A stretch of 64,000 bases of DNA, from positions 62,001 through 126,000 of the forward strand of contig MU385896.1 in assembly GCA_022497145.1 (NCBI GenBank). Direction: 5' to 3'. Each line of letters begins with the position of its first letter. Within the stretch, counting starts at the first letter, position 1. The position numbers and the translations under genes are program-made. Under the pieces are notes generated by a model. It was not told the DNA's origin and did no database searches. It was given only the letters and a program-made list of their open reading frames with translations. This stretch comes from Rostrohypoxylon terebratum. Lineage: Eukaryota > Ascomycota > Sordariomycetes > Xylariales > Hypoxylaceae. Of this stretch, positions 1 through 11,976 are shown in pieces.

Positions 1-2095
1 TTCTCTGATAATATTCCGGGCACAGAGCATGCGTGACCCCCCTCTCTAGGCCGGAATCGTCGGCCGCCTCATTCGCGTTGCGTTGAGACCCACGTCCCCT
101 AAAGGCGCCTTGAAGTAGAACGCCATCCTCGAGGTCTTGATCCTGCTTCCGTCGGACCATTGCTCGGATATCTTTGATCGCTGACCGGTCTGCCGCGTCC
201 GCGCGACTTTTCTTTTCCTCCACGAGCTCGGACCAGAACTCTCTCCAGACCTGCGGTAACCTCATGAATACCTTCTCCTCTTTCGTAGACCCGAATACGA
301 CGAACAGTGCCAGAGTAGCGATATACGCCTCGGATTGTTTCGAATCAGGGGTTGCGATAGAGGTCATTTGAAAGAGGAATTGCTGAGGAGTGATGACGCT
401 GTCGATGGACCGAATGGTAGGGGCGGGTATTAGCTCCTGAGGCTTAGACCACTGGATAGAGACTAGGTGGCGGTGGGAATACGGGTTCTCGGACACTGTC
501 TGGTATACGATCTTGACGGAAGAATCTCTTGACCGGCAAGCTTCCTCGAGAGCACGCATCGGACTGACGCCTGTCCATTTGCCAAAATCGCGAATCGTGA
601 TTTTTATACCATCGGCTCCGTTGATGACGTTGGTTGTCTTGCCTGTTGCAGGGTCGACCTCCTGAACGGGAAGGCTTGCAAAGAGGTCTGAGAGAGCTTG
701 GTCGTCGTCGGCATCGTCCTGTTGCAAAATTTCCGCAGCGATCCGCTCGGCTTCTCTGGCGACTTCGTCGTCGTCAGATGCGGCTTCCTGAGCTGCTTCT
801 TCCTTGGCCTGTTCCTCGGCTCTTTTCTTAGCCGCAAATGCTTTTTCTAATTCTATCCTGTTGGCCCTCCACGTTTGCTCGGCAGCAACCTTGTCAAACA
901 GGACGTCCTGTTCTATTTTATCAATTTTGGCGAGAAGTTTTGCCTCTTCGAGGTCATCGCCTGGCGATTCCGGAGTAACCTGTCTTATACCGTTCGGGCC
1001 ATGATTCTTGGTTGGTTTCCCCCTTTTGTTATCTTGCTGCGGTCGTTGGATTTCGAAAAGTTTCGCCCTGGTCTCGAGATAAGCTGGGATCAGATCATCA
1101 GGTTCGATCTCGTCGTGACAGACGATGGTGACTTTCTTTGAAGCAGCCCCTTTTAGACTTGTAGGTCCATTCTTTGGTTTCGGCAGATTATTCACCTCTA
1201 AGAGACGCGGAGTGTTGGCACCGGAGGGCAAGGGGCTATCCAGCGGCGTATCTATTTGCGACTTTGAGGTGTTGCCTTTGTAATCGTAGTCATGAAGTTC
1301 GTCTCTTGTACATTCGCGTGCAAGCCAGTCTAATGCTTCCTCCAGACCCCATATGGTATCTCTGACAGCGCCTGTGATGCGCGAAGCAATGTCAAGAACG
1401 TACTGTATGACACCCTTGACCTTTTCCTCGGAAAAGCCGACGGCTGCCAGGGTCTGCTGCAGGGTCCATAACCTAATTACCAAATCTTCTTCTGGAGGCA
1501 TCTTGCCGTTGCCGTTACTACTCGTGCCGTCTGCTGTGAGAGACGACGCGCCGTAACGGTTCTCAGCCTGGATCATATCCATGATATGATCCATCAGCTC
1601 TTGAGGTAGCCATTTTCTCGTATTTAAAGACTCTGCTTGTCCACGAAGAAGTCGACGATCGGTCTCGAGCCTGGACTTTTGTCTTTGGACATCTCTCTTT
1701 ACTTTTTGTGCATATTTCTCTACAAGAAGCTGCAGTTCTGATTCTTCGAGCTGCCTCTCGAATTCTTCGGGAGTTAAGGATTGTTTGTGGTGGGAAGTAG
1801 AAGTGGAGGTGGAAGTGGTAGTAGTAGTTGTTTTGTCGGAGTTAGGATTTGATGGTGGGGCATTAGCATTTGAATTTGAATTTGAATTTGAATTTAAATT
1901 TCCATTTGAGTTTGCATTTTTGGGATCGCGAGAAAACGAAGTTGGAGGGGCATTGGAATCGACCTTTCCTCCTTCTGTCCCGGTTGGAACCGGCTCGTTG
2001 GTTATTTCAGCTCGCGGTTTCGAGGCGATCGATGTTGTAGCAAATCCCCGAGCTGGATTAGCAATTGGTTTTGTCTTCTTTTTCTTTGGTGCCAT
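1..2095 (-). CDS. DHX29-like DEAH/RHA-family ATP-dependent RNA helicase, N-terminal part (runs off the window)
   Basis: An uninterrupted frame runs from the ATG at 2095-2093 to the window edge, giving about 698 N-terminal residues. The start MAPKKKKTKP is basic, followed by a low-complexity Asn/Ser stretch and a Thr/Ser run. Then come a charged coiled region, an acidic helix near residues 420-480, and a segment (FGKWTGVSPMRALEEACRSR, around residue 510) that resembles the double-stranded-RNA-binding-like module of this family. The following IQWSKP and QMTSIATP..KQSEAYIATLALF blocks are what I recognise from fungal YLR419W/DHX29-like helicases. The helicase core (Walker A, DEAH) lies outside the window, so the enzymatic call rests on the N-terminal region. 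In animals DHX29 assists 40S scanning on structured mRNAs; that role here is inference. It is divergent from GCN1 across an 821-bp spacer. Confidence 0.8.
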   Translation of the reverse strand, partial: MAPKKKKTKPIANPARGFATTSIASKPRAEITNEPVPTGTEGGKVDSNAPPTSFSRDPKNANSNGNLNSNSNSNSNANAPPSNPNSDKTTTTTTSTSTSTSHHKQSLTPEEFERQLEESELQLLVEKYAQKVKRDVQRQKSRLETDRRLLRGQAESLNTRKWLPQELMDHIMDMIQAENRYGASSLTADGTSSNGNGKMPPEEDLVIRLWTLQQTLAAVGFSEEKVKGVIQYVLDIASRITGAVRDTIWGLEEALDWLARECTRDELHDYDYKGNTSKSQIDTPLDSPLPSGANTPRLLEVNNLPKPKNGPTSLKGAASKKVTIVCHDEIEPDDLIPAYLETRAKLFEIQRPQQDNKRGKPTKNHGPNGIRQVTPESPGDDLEEAKLLAKIDKIEQDVLFDKVAAEQTWRANRIELEKAFAAKKRAEEQAKEEAAQEAASDDDEVAREAERIAAEILQQDDADDDQALSDLFASLPVQEVDPATGKTTNVINGADGIKITIRDFGKWTGVSPMRALEEACRSRDSSVKIVYQTVSENPYSHRHLVSIQWSKPQELIPAPTIRSIDSVITPQQFLFQMTSIATPDSKQSEAYIATLALFVVFGSTKEEKVFMRLPQVWREFWSELVEEKKSRADAADRSAIKDIRAMVRRKQDQDLEDGVLLQGAFRGRGSQRNANEAADDSGLERGVTHALCPEYYQR
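1793..1911. repeat. Two in-frame short tandem repeats in the helicase N-terminus
   Basis: Around 1795-1835 a GTRGAR/GTAGTA-type run encodes a Thr/Ser tract on the minus strand. Around 1868-1900 a six-base GAATTT unit repeats about five times and encodes an alternating Asn-Ser tract. Both stay in frame with the helicase, so they are polymorphism-prone low-complexity linkers rather than disruptions. Confidence 0.8.
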
Positions 2096-2916
2096 GACTG
2101 CTATACGAAAATTATAGCGGACGTGAACGCAACTGTAAAAGAGAAAGAAGTATCTTACTTGCTGCGCAAAAAAAAAAGGAAAAAAAAAGAGAGACCCAAG
2201 ATTTACGACGATGAAAAAAAAAGTTGTCACTGCTAGAAACGATCTCCAAATATTTAGGTATTACCGTCATCATAGGCCCTACCTTGGGCGGCGTGGTGGG
2301 GGGAACAATGAACATGAACAGGGACAGGGCTTAGCGGCTAGGCAGGTGCACATCTATTGATTCCCAAGGTTTTAAGTTTAAGAAAAAAAAAACAAAAAAA
2401 AACGGACTCGTTCGCCGTTGGAAGTCGTCGCCCTAAGGGCTTATAAGCTGTTCTGGGGTCTTCCAGGGCTGCCAAATAGCCCTGAAGACTTGGGGAGCTA
2501 CCCACTCGCAACCCTGGAGCGTACCACTGGCAGCACTGGGCAACCTCTACCTAGGTCCTACCTACCTAGTAGGTAGGACCAGTAGGTATTTAGCTGGTAG
2601 GTAAGTATAATATCCATAATTGAAAAATGGTAACGGTGTAACTTTGAAAATAGGCGATAAGATAAGCTATATGTAACCCCACCAATATTTTCCAGCCAAA
2701 GTCTCAGCCGAAGTCTTAGAGACTTAGACTCTCAGCAAATAACATTGCACATTCGAGCCCTTCTCGCGATCAGGCAGACGGATAGCAAATTACTATAGAC
2801 CCAACCCTATCTTACCGTCTTACCTTGACCTCTGCCATAGGGAGACGCATATCAACTTTCTGCCTGTCAACCTCGTTCACCTAACATGTCAAAGGATCTG
2901 CCGCCCGATCGTCAAA
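2096..2916. promoter_or_regulatory. Shared divergent spacer between the helicase and GCN1
   Basis: The spacer is 821 bp, between two outward-facing start codons, so it should hold both promoters. It contains A-rich runs at about 2167-2222 and 2382-2403. It also contains an inverted repeat at 2554-2580 with 12-nt arms (GGTCCTACCTAC) and a 3-nt loop, and CCTAGG-type motifs. No open frame looks like a gene. Confidence 0.55.
2554..2580. repeat. Perfect 12-bp-arm inverted repeat with 3-nt loop
   Basis: The left arm 2554-2565 (GGTCCTACCTAC) is the exact reverse complement of the right arm 2569-2580, with CTA between. It belongs to the same sequence style as the CCTAGG/CCTACC motifs scattered through spacers of this window. 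Confidence 0.9.
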
Positions 2917-5900
2917 ATGACTGAAGCGGCTGCAAACGGCGCCTCCAAAGCAGGCGTTGACTTCGCTTCAGCCAAGGTCTCCCTCTTTTCCTCCTCTACC
3001 AAGGCTCGAATAGCTCAATTGCGAGCTGTTGACGAAAAGCTGAAAGACAAGAGTAAGATGGACTGCCCTTTGCATTTGTGAATACGATTATATTCTATGT
3101 TCTATGTTCTATGTTCTATACTTATGTTGTCATAAGCATATACGTGCAAAATACGTGCTTCAAGAGTCTCAGTGCTGATATTTTTTTTGATCATCTTTAT
3201 AGCTATCGACCAGTCTTCGATACCACTACTGCTACAATTGCTCTTTGATACCCACCGATTCTACGATGACAGACCGTCTAGAAGGGCAGCCGAAGCCTGT
3301 CTTGCTTCTGTCTTCGCAAACACCAGCGATCCAAAGATTCTAGCGCCTTTTATATCTTCTATGCGACAGGAAGCTCAAAAGACGGGGATATCCCCTAAGA
3401 ACGCCTTCGTCTTGGTTGAATGGTGCTCTGTCCTCTTACAGGAACTGGCTGGAAAACCCCTGTGGGACAACTTTGGCTTAGAGATTATTCACGCTGATAC
3501 CGCTGCTCTCGAGAAATGTCTCCGGTCGACAACGAGGCCGAGTATTGCGCACTCGGCTTTAGTAGTAACCCGCCGTGGTTTGCGCGCAGCATTTTGGCGT
3601 AATGGGTTTCGGGGGAAAGTCATCCAAGATGCCGTCCAGGCTCTTACTGCCAAGGGTGCTCAGCCAAGTTCGAGGAACGCCATCATGCTTGGCGTAATAG
3701 CCGGCGTCTGTTCTCGCCACGCCCTGGCTAAAGATATATTGGCTGCTAAGAAGTCGGAATACTTCACCTTCTTTACCAGAGACCTTGTAGGATCTCGCAC
3801 ACCTGTCCCGGCCCACATCGCAGACGGCCTCAAAGATTTTTTCTCCGACTTTGTAGCGCTCGAAGACTTAGAGAAAGATACTATACCACCCATCGAGAAA
3901 GGTCTTCTTCGAGCTCCCGAGGTAGTCTTGGAACTGGTAGCGCTGTTGATTCGCGCCCTTTCGGACAAGATAGACCTGTCCCAGACTCTAAGTGGCCACC
4001 TCCTAAAACCCCTTTTATCTAATGCAAAGTCCAGCAACGCAACCATCCGCGAAGGCGCGCTGGCTGCTTTCAAAGAAGCGGTGGCTCGCAGCTACGACTC
4101 GAAGGTTACGGATCAGGTCGCCGAAGAAGTCCTTAATCCTCTTAAGTCGGGAAAGCTAGCTTCCGCGGACCAGCGCGTCATTCATTCTCAGATGCTGGAG
4201 TATGTGCCACTGTCTAGCGCAACAGCTACAAAAGTAGCTACTAGCCTTCCCCCTATTGCTGCCAAAGAAGGGAACGAAGGAGCTCTCGGAGCTGAAGTCG
4301 CTGTGATTGGTCGGGCGATCTCCTACTTGTTGAACGACAATGCCGATCTACCGAAGCCTGTTGTCGATGCGTTCGCAAAAGGCCTTGCGGACAAGAAGAT
4401 ACCATCGCGTAGGTTGTGGATATTGCAAACGGGGGAGGTCTTCGTCCCGTTTATCCACAAAACCGATTCCATCCCCGAAAAAGCGGCGAAATTAGCTGAA
4501 GCAGTCGCAGGTCCCCTTGCAGAGACCTGGGCCGAAATTATTAAAAATCCTTCGGCCGCTGCACAGAGCGGCTTGATCATAGGCGCATATGTATTTTCTA
4601 CTCTGTCTCTACAAATTCTATCAAAGATGGACAGCGCTCCTCTGAAAGCGGTCCTCAAAAAAGCATCTGTTTCAAAGGAGTGCCTTGTTGCTGATCCCAA
4701 ACCTTCTTTCCTCCTCAATCACCGCGTATATAGTCGACTTTCTACGGAGGACGACACCAGATGGTTTCTGCGAGCGCTTGCAGCAACATATGATGACCTA
4801 CCAAAATCTTCCAAGAATGTTCAAGCTGTCTGGTTTCAGGCTCTTGTCTACCTGATATCCTCAAGTAACGTCCCCTCTCAGATCCGCAAGGAGACCTGCG
4901 AGGCTATTTCTAGGTTATACGTTCGAGATCCAGGGTTTATCTCAGAAGTCGCCGTTGACGGATTGTGGGGTTGGATCGAGTCTTCGCTAACGGAAGAAAA
5001 AGATAGCATAGCGGCAAGTGCCAAATTTGAAAGTGCTCATTTACATCTGATCCTCAAGTCGATTTGTCTGAATGACGAGGAGTTCGGAGAATTTGGTGCG
5101 CAAAAGTCCGAGGAGGGCTTAGCAAAGCAGATGTGTTCGCTGCTGGTCGTTGCTCGTAACGATCTAATACCAAGAGCAAGCTGGATAGATCTTTGTCTCA
5201 GGGTTGGTCTCGATCCCGGAAGCTTGGCCCAACAACACAAGGAAGAGTTGATACGTCAAGTAATCGACAAGACCGGTTTTGGTCAGAAGGTAAGGAGGGG
5301 TAAGCACTCAGCCGCTATCTGGGATATGAGACTAACATGTGCGTAGTCAAACGCGATCAAGCTCGCTGCTTGCAATGCGGCGGCGGACTTAGCATTCGTG
5401 GCGCCGGACACAATCACGCCAAGGATCATAGAACTCATTCGGACAGATTTGGCAACGGAAGAGCTCAAGGACGTGGGTCCTGTCGAAGCGGCAATATTCC
5501 GAACTCCGGAGGGCACTGCTTTCATCGACGTGCTTGCAAAGAAGCAGACACTCCCAAATAAGAACACCAAAGATTACGATACGCTGAAGTGGGAAGAGGA
5601 ACTCAGAAGCCAATTGGCACAGAAAAAGGGACAGCAGCGAAAATTGACAACCGACGAACAGGCCAAGGTAAATGCCCAGTTAAAGAAGGAGTCCGAAATC
5701 CGACGGTCGATCCAGCAGTTAGCATCGCGCCTCACGCGTGGTTTCGGTATTATAAAGAGTCTCGTAAACAGCCCGCCGACAGAACCCAACCTATGGATCG
5801 GGCCGTCGATCAGCGCCCTGCTGAATGCTTTGGAGTCCGGTGCGGGCCTCATTACGGGTGACGCCGGTCCTACGGCGTATCTGGCCTGTTCCGATCGTGT

Positions 5901-8900
5901 CACCCCTCGATTAGGAGCCATCCGACCTTTTATCGGCGTCGCGACTCTACGCGCGCTCGAGATCACTTCCCTCCCGGAGAATCTAACTGAAGAAGGCTTA
6001 GAGGAGCTCGTTACGAGAGTTTTGTATCGACTTCGTTTTGCTGGCGAGCAGCGGCCATTTGATGCCGTGTCTGTGATTTATATGTTATCCTTGATATTCG
6101 TGATCCTACGAACGGGCGGCATCGGATCCGGGGCTGATGAGAGGGATGCTCAATTGGTATTGGCGATTGAGTTCCTCACATTTCACACTCATGTCTGTGC
6201 TGATGAGAGTATCCCTAGAGCAGATTTAATATCTACACTGACCGCCTCGATGCAGCGGTACAGCCAACACTACAAAATCATCAAGGACTGCTTTACTGAC
6301 ATGGTTCGTTGTGTTGCTCCGAACATAAGCGCGGCCGAGATTGCTGTACTCGCAAAAGGTGCGATTGTTGCGCAGGCTTCGGTTCGCGAGACTGTTCTGC
6401 AGTCGATCAGCGCCGAGGTAGACATGAGCGACCTCGACTTCTCAGAGGAGATCTGGATCGCTTGCCACGACGATATCCCTGAGAATGTCGATCTCGGACA
6501 CGAGATATGGGAAGAGAGTGGCTTCAAGCTCTCAAAAGAGGTCCCTTTTAGGATGCTCCCTTACCTTGAGAGCAAGGTCGCTCAACTACGAAGAGCCGCT
6601 TCGCGTTCTCTGGCCGAAGCTTGCAAAGAATTCCCGTCTACGATTGAGGCGGTATTGACGAGACTCCGCACGTCGTACGTCGAATTCGCCAAGCCACGGG
6701 TTCCTCAACTAGATGAGTATGGGATGCCTCGAAAGACCGATCTATCCGATCCCTGGGAGGCGCGGCACGGCATTGGGGCGGCTTTTAGAGAGCTCGCTAT
6801 ACACCTACAGAAATCGCAAATAGACGACTTTTTCAACTTCCTCATCGAAGGAGGCCCTCTTGGTGACCAGAACGCTACCGTGCGCAGCGAGATGCTGGAA
6901 GCGGCGCTCGTGGCCGTCGACCTTCACGGCAGAGCCCTTGTAGACAAGCTCATGAAAACATTCGAACGTACTCTCGCAGCACCCGACAAGGGCTCGGAGG
7001 CTGCGGACCGCGTCAACGAAGCCGTCATTGTTATGTACGGTGCGTTGGCGAGGCACTTGAAGCCGGGGGATGCGAAAATTCCTGTCGTGCTGGAAAGGTT
7101 GCTTGCTACGTTGAGCACGCCGTCCGAGGCTGTGCAATATGCGGTGGCGGAATGTCTACCACCCTTAGTACGGACCTGCGGTGACAAGTCTTCCAGGTAT
7201 TTCGACCAATTGATTGATACCCTTTTGACCTCCAAAAAGTATGCGGAGAAGAGAGGTGCCGCTTACGGTTTAGCTGGCTTGGTCCAAGGGAGAGGTATTG
7301 TAGTGCTGCGAGAATATCGTATACTCGTCACACTGAGGAGTGCTACCGAGAATCGAAAGGAGCCCCAACAGCGCGAGGGCGCGTTTCTTGCCTTCGAGCT
7401 CCTCGCTGCGCTACTCGGCCGCGTATTCGAGCCCTATGTCATCCAGATCGTACCTCAGCTTTTGACTGGTTTTGGCGACAGCAACGCGGATGTTAGAGAC
7501 GCATGTTTGGCAGCGGCTAAAGCATGCTTCGCGAAACTGAGCTCTTACGGTGTTCGGCAGATTCTCCCTACCCTCCTCAATGGTCTCGACGATGACCAAT
7601 GGCGCAGCAAGCGCGGTGCTTGTGATCTTCTAGGTGCCATGGCGTACTTAGACCCACAGCAGCTAGCACAAAGCTTGCCTGACATCATCCCGCCGCTTAC
7701 TGGAGTCTTGAACGATAGCCATAAAGAAGTTAGAGCTGCAGCGAATAAGAGTTTGAAGCGTTTTGGAGAAGTTATAGAGAACCCAGAAGTGAAGGGCCTT
7801 GTCGACATCCTGCTCAAGGCTCTAAGCGACCCCACCAAGTACACGGACGACGCTTTAGACGCGCTCATCAAGGTGCAGTTCGTTCACTACCTCGATGCTC
7901 CGTCGCTAGCACTAGTCACGAGGATACTTCAGCGTGGTTTAGGAGACAGGTCCAACACTAAACGCAAGGCTTCCCAAGTCATCGGAAGTCTTGCTCATTT
8001 GACCGAGCGGAAGGATCTGATCGCCCATCTGCCGGTACTCGTATCCGGACTTAAACTAGCGGCTGTTGACCCCGTCCCGACAACAAGGGCGACTGCTTCC
8101 CGTGCTCTTGGATCCCTGGTGGAGAAGCTCGGCGAAGATGCTCTACCGGATCTCATTCCTGGACTTATGCAGACTCTCAAGTCAGACACGGGCGCCGGAG
8201 ACCGTCTCGGTTCCGCCCAGGCCCTCAGCGAAGTCCTCGCTGGATTGGGTACTACGAGACTGGAGGAAACCCTGCCTACGATTTTGCAGAACGTCGAGTC
8301 GTCCAAACCCGCGGTCAGAGAAGGTTTCATGTCTCTATTCATCTTCTTGCCTGTATGTTTCGGTAATAGTTTTGCAAATTACCTTGGCAAGATTATTCCT
8401 CCCATTCTCGCAGGCCTTGCGGATGATATCGAATCGATCCGAGAGACCGCTTTGCGAGCTGGTAGACTATTGGTTAAGAACTTCGCTGCTAGAGCCGTAG
8501 ACCTCCTATTGCCGGAGCTAGAGCGTGGCCTCGCAGATGACAGCTATAGGATCCGGTTGAGCTCTGTCGAACTTGTCGGCGATCTCCTGTTCAACCTTAC
8601 CGGTATTACCGGGAAGGCCGACGCTGAAGACGAGGAGAGTGCAAAGGAGGCAGGCGCCTCCCTCCGTGAAGTCCTCGGAGAAGACAAACGTAACAAGATC
8701 CTCTCAGCCTTGTATATCTGCCGATGCGATACTGCTAGTGCCGTTCGCGCGGCTGCGGTCAGCGTGTGGAAAGCTCTGGTCGCTACGCCGAGGACCCTGA
8801 AGGAGCTTACGCCAACCTTGACGCAACTCATCATCCGCCGCCTTGGTAGCTCAAATATGGAACACAAGGTAATTGCTAGCAACGCCCTCGGAGAATTGAT

Positions 8901-11203
8901 ACGAAAGGCTGGAGACGGTGTTTTATCAAGCTTGCTTCCAACTCTCGAGGAAGGTCTCCAGACATCGACAGATACGAACGCCAGGCAAGGAATCTGTCTT
9001 GCGTTGAAGGAACTCATCTCATCCGCATCCGAGGAGGCGCTGGAAGACCACGAGAAGACCTTGATCTCCGTCGTGCGAACTGCTCTCACAGATTCCGACG
9101 AGGATGTCAGAGAAGCTGCCGCAGAAGCGTTTGATTCGCTACAGCAGATTATCGGCAAGCGCGCCGTCGACCAAGTACTTCCATTCCTCCTTAACCTGCT
9201 ACGCTCCGAAGAGGATGCTGATAACGCTCTTTCCGCCCTTCTTACGCTTCTCACCGAGACCACTAGGTCTAACATCATCTTACCTAACCTCATCCCTACC
9301 TTGATAGCTCCTCCGATCTCAGCTTTCAACGCCAAGGCACTTGCATCTCTTGCGCGGGTAGCAGGTCCTGCTATGAACAGACGTCTACCTAACATTATCA
9401 ACTCCCTCATGGAAAACATTGTGAATGCCAAGGACGAGGAACTTCGTGCCGACCTAGAGGACTCATTCGATACGGTCATATTGTCGATAGACGAATACGA
9501 CGGGCTCAATACCGTAATGAATGTCCTGCTGCAGCTAGTCAAGAACGACGACCATCACAAGCGCGCCGTGACGGCGGCTCGACTTTCCAAGTTCTTTGCC
9601 AACGCTTCTGTGGACTACTCGCGCTACAACCAAGATATTATACGTGCTCTCCTGATCTCGTTTGACGACCGCGACAAGGAGGTCGTCAAGGCGGCGTGGA
9701 CGGCGCTCAGCGAGTTTACCAAAAAGCTCAAGAAGGAAGAGATGGAAGCACTCGTACAATCCACCAGGCAAACACTTTTACAAGTTGGCGTTGCTGGCTC
9801 GAACCTACCCGGCTTCGAGTTGCCAAAGGGTATCAACGCTATCCTGCCCATCTTCCTCCAGGGCCTCATGAATGGAACGGCGGAGCAACGCACGAGCGCC
9901 GCACTGGCTATATCCGATATTGTTGACAGGACGAGCGAAGCCTCGCTCAAGCCTTTCGTGACGCAGATCACGGGTCCTCTCATTCGTGTCGTATCGGAGA
10001 GGTCAACCGATGTCAAGGCGGCAATTTTACTAACCCTCAACAGCTTGCTCGAGAAGATGCCAACAGCACTTAAACCTTTCTTACCTCAACTTCAGCGAAC
10101 GTTTGCGCGAGCGCTGGCGGATACTACTAGCGACATATTGCGATCACGTGCTGCTAAAGCGTTAGGTACTCTGATCAAGTTTACGCCTCGTGTCGACCCG
10201 TTGATCTCAGAGCTCGTCACCGGCTCGAAGACGTCAGACCCGGGTGTCAGGACTGCGATGCTCAAGGCACTGTACGAAGTTATCAGCAAAGCGGGTTCCA
10301 ACATGGGCGAGAGTTCGCGGGCGGCTGTTCTAGGGTTGATCGATATGGATACCGACACGACGGACTCGGTGATGACGGTTACCAACGCAAAACTGCTCGG
10401 TGCGCTCATCAAGAACGTCCCAGCCGATGCGGCACACGGTTTGTTGAAGAACCGCGTAGCCACAACGCACTTTACCAACGCGTCGGTCCTCGCACTCAAT
10501 GCAGTTTTTGTGGAATCGCCGCAGACGTTGCTTGAAAGTCCACTGGCAGACGACTTGCCCGATTTACTTTGCCAGGGCATGTCAAACAAGAACGTATGTT
10601 TCTTTATCCGTCGTATGGTATATTTCCCCGCTAACTTGGATATTACAGCTCTTCGTGGCGGATAGCAGCATTCTAGCAACTGGCAAGTACCTTCTAACAG
10701 ACTCGCCAAAGTCGTTCGAATCGACCAAGCCGATATTCTCGACGCTGGCGACAATAATAGGCCCGGGTAACCCATCCGATTCTCGCCGTCTTGCTCTTGT
10801 GATAGTGCGCACGGTATCGCGCGCGAATCTCGAGATGGTCCGACCACATCTCCCGTTACTAGCGCCTCCCGTGTTCGCGTCGGTGCGTGATCCCGTCATC
10901 CCCGTGAAGCTAGCGGCCGAAGCGGCCTTTATAGAATTATTTAGCGTCGTGGATGAGGAGACCAAGGTTTTCGAAAAATACATGGCGGGAGCAGGGGCGG
11001 AGCTCCCGGCAAATACCAAACGCAGCATGCAAGACTACTTCAAGAGAGTAGCTGTCAGACTAGGCAACCAGGCAAGGGAGAGAAGAGATGCGGAGGGCGG
11101 ACAAGGCGGTCTGGGCCTGAGCAACGACGAGGTGGAAGACGAAAAGGAGATATGGAGCGTAGGTTCCGTGGAAATTGGAGACGGCGTCTTTTCGCAGGAC
11201 TAA
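2917..11203 (+). CDS. GCN1: GCN1, eIF2-alpha kinase activator (ribosome-bound HEAT-repeat protein)
   Basis: There are four exons: 2917-3052, 3203-5289, 5347-10593 and 10649-11203, all with GT-AG junctions. They encode about 2674 residues, matching the usual GCN1 length (yeast 2672). The whole protein reads as HEAT-type helical repeats. The central part (roughly residues 1300-2050) is the eEF3-like region, and the following part (about 2050-2400) is expected to be the RWD-binding region that contacts Gcn2. GCN1 binds ribosomes with GCN20 and passes the uncharged-tRNA signal to GCN2, which phosphorylates eIF2-alpha in amino-acid starvation. The first exon (MTEAAANGASKAG) is short and is joined by a 150-nt intron that contains a TTCTATG-type tandem repeat. 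The start is the first ATG with a clean splice to the conserved body. Stop is TAA. Function is by family recognition. Confidence 0.96.
3092..3122 (+). repeat. TTCTATG heptamer tandem repeat inside GCN1 intron 1
   Basis: About four head-to-tail copies of a TTCTATG unit lie within the first intron (3053-3202). They are not coding. Confidence 0.8.
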
Positions 11204-11976
11204 TCTCCTGGATGGGTATAGGACCATAGGTTAAGGATCTCGAGGCTTGTACAGGGGGAGATGGACCGCGGACATAGTACGCATTACCTACTAGGCATCT
11301 AGGACCTAGGTAGGGATGATGGACTCTTTGGAATGATAGGACCTATGACATATGTACTTGGGGCTTAAAGCAGATGAAAACTTTGGACGCTTTTCAAGCA
11401 AGAGTCAAAGCAAGATTCAAGATGTTGAGCTCCTTATCATTGGTGACGGCATGTAGTAATCAGCAACAGTGCTCGTGATGAAATTCCTTGGTTGGAGAGC
11501 ATGAGATATGTACAAAGTACGTGAGGAAGAACCCTCTCATCTGAAGCGTTGAGACTTTCCTTCCAATTTTAAATTTTAAATAACTATATCCGTATCCATT
11601 ATGGATTCATACCTATTCATTTTCACAGAAGACAGATGTTGAGCATCTTGAGACTTGGAGAACAGGTGGGACAGAGGTGGGACAGAGGTGGGATCGATCA
11701 AATATACTAAGGTATTCGTACTTCGTACGTACTATGATAAGGGGTCATGTGATCGCTGCCCTCTCGCTTATCTACCTAGTGGGCAAAACCGGCAAGATTG
11801 GCCAGTGCAGTCCACAAAACTTTTTTTTTTTTCCCCTTGTGAGGACCTTACCCCCATCAATCACGAAATTCTAGTTGTGTAAAGATCTGAGAGGGGGCTC
11901 AATTCTAACTTCAACCCTTCACAATCTTACTAACCTCACAGCAAATTCTCGACCATCCCCGACAACCACATTCAAG
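11204..11976 (+). other. Spacer between GCN1 and RPL19, with RPL19 promoter
   Basis: The first part is the GCN1 3' flank, with a CCTAGG motif at 11305-11310. A direct repeat of GGTGGGACAGA (about three copies) lies at 11664-11694. A T-rich run followed by C (11821-11836) sits about 145 bp before the RPL19 start, as is common in fungal ribosomal-protein promoters. Small frames at 11655-11882 overlap each other and have no gene-like features. Confidence 0.5.

Noticed and set aside
8544..9542. 332-codon minus-strand open frame
   Set aside because: It lies fully antisense to the conserved GCN1 coding exon and has Ser/Arg-rich shadow composition.
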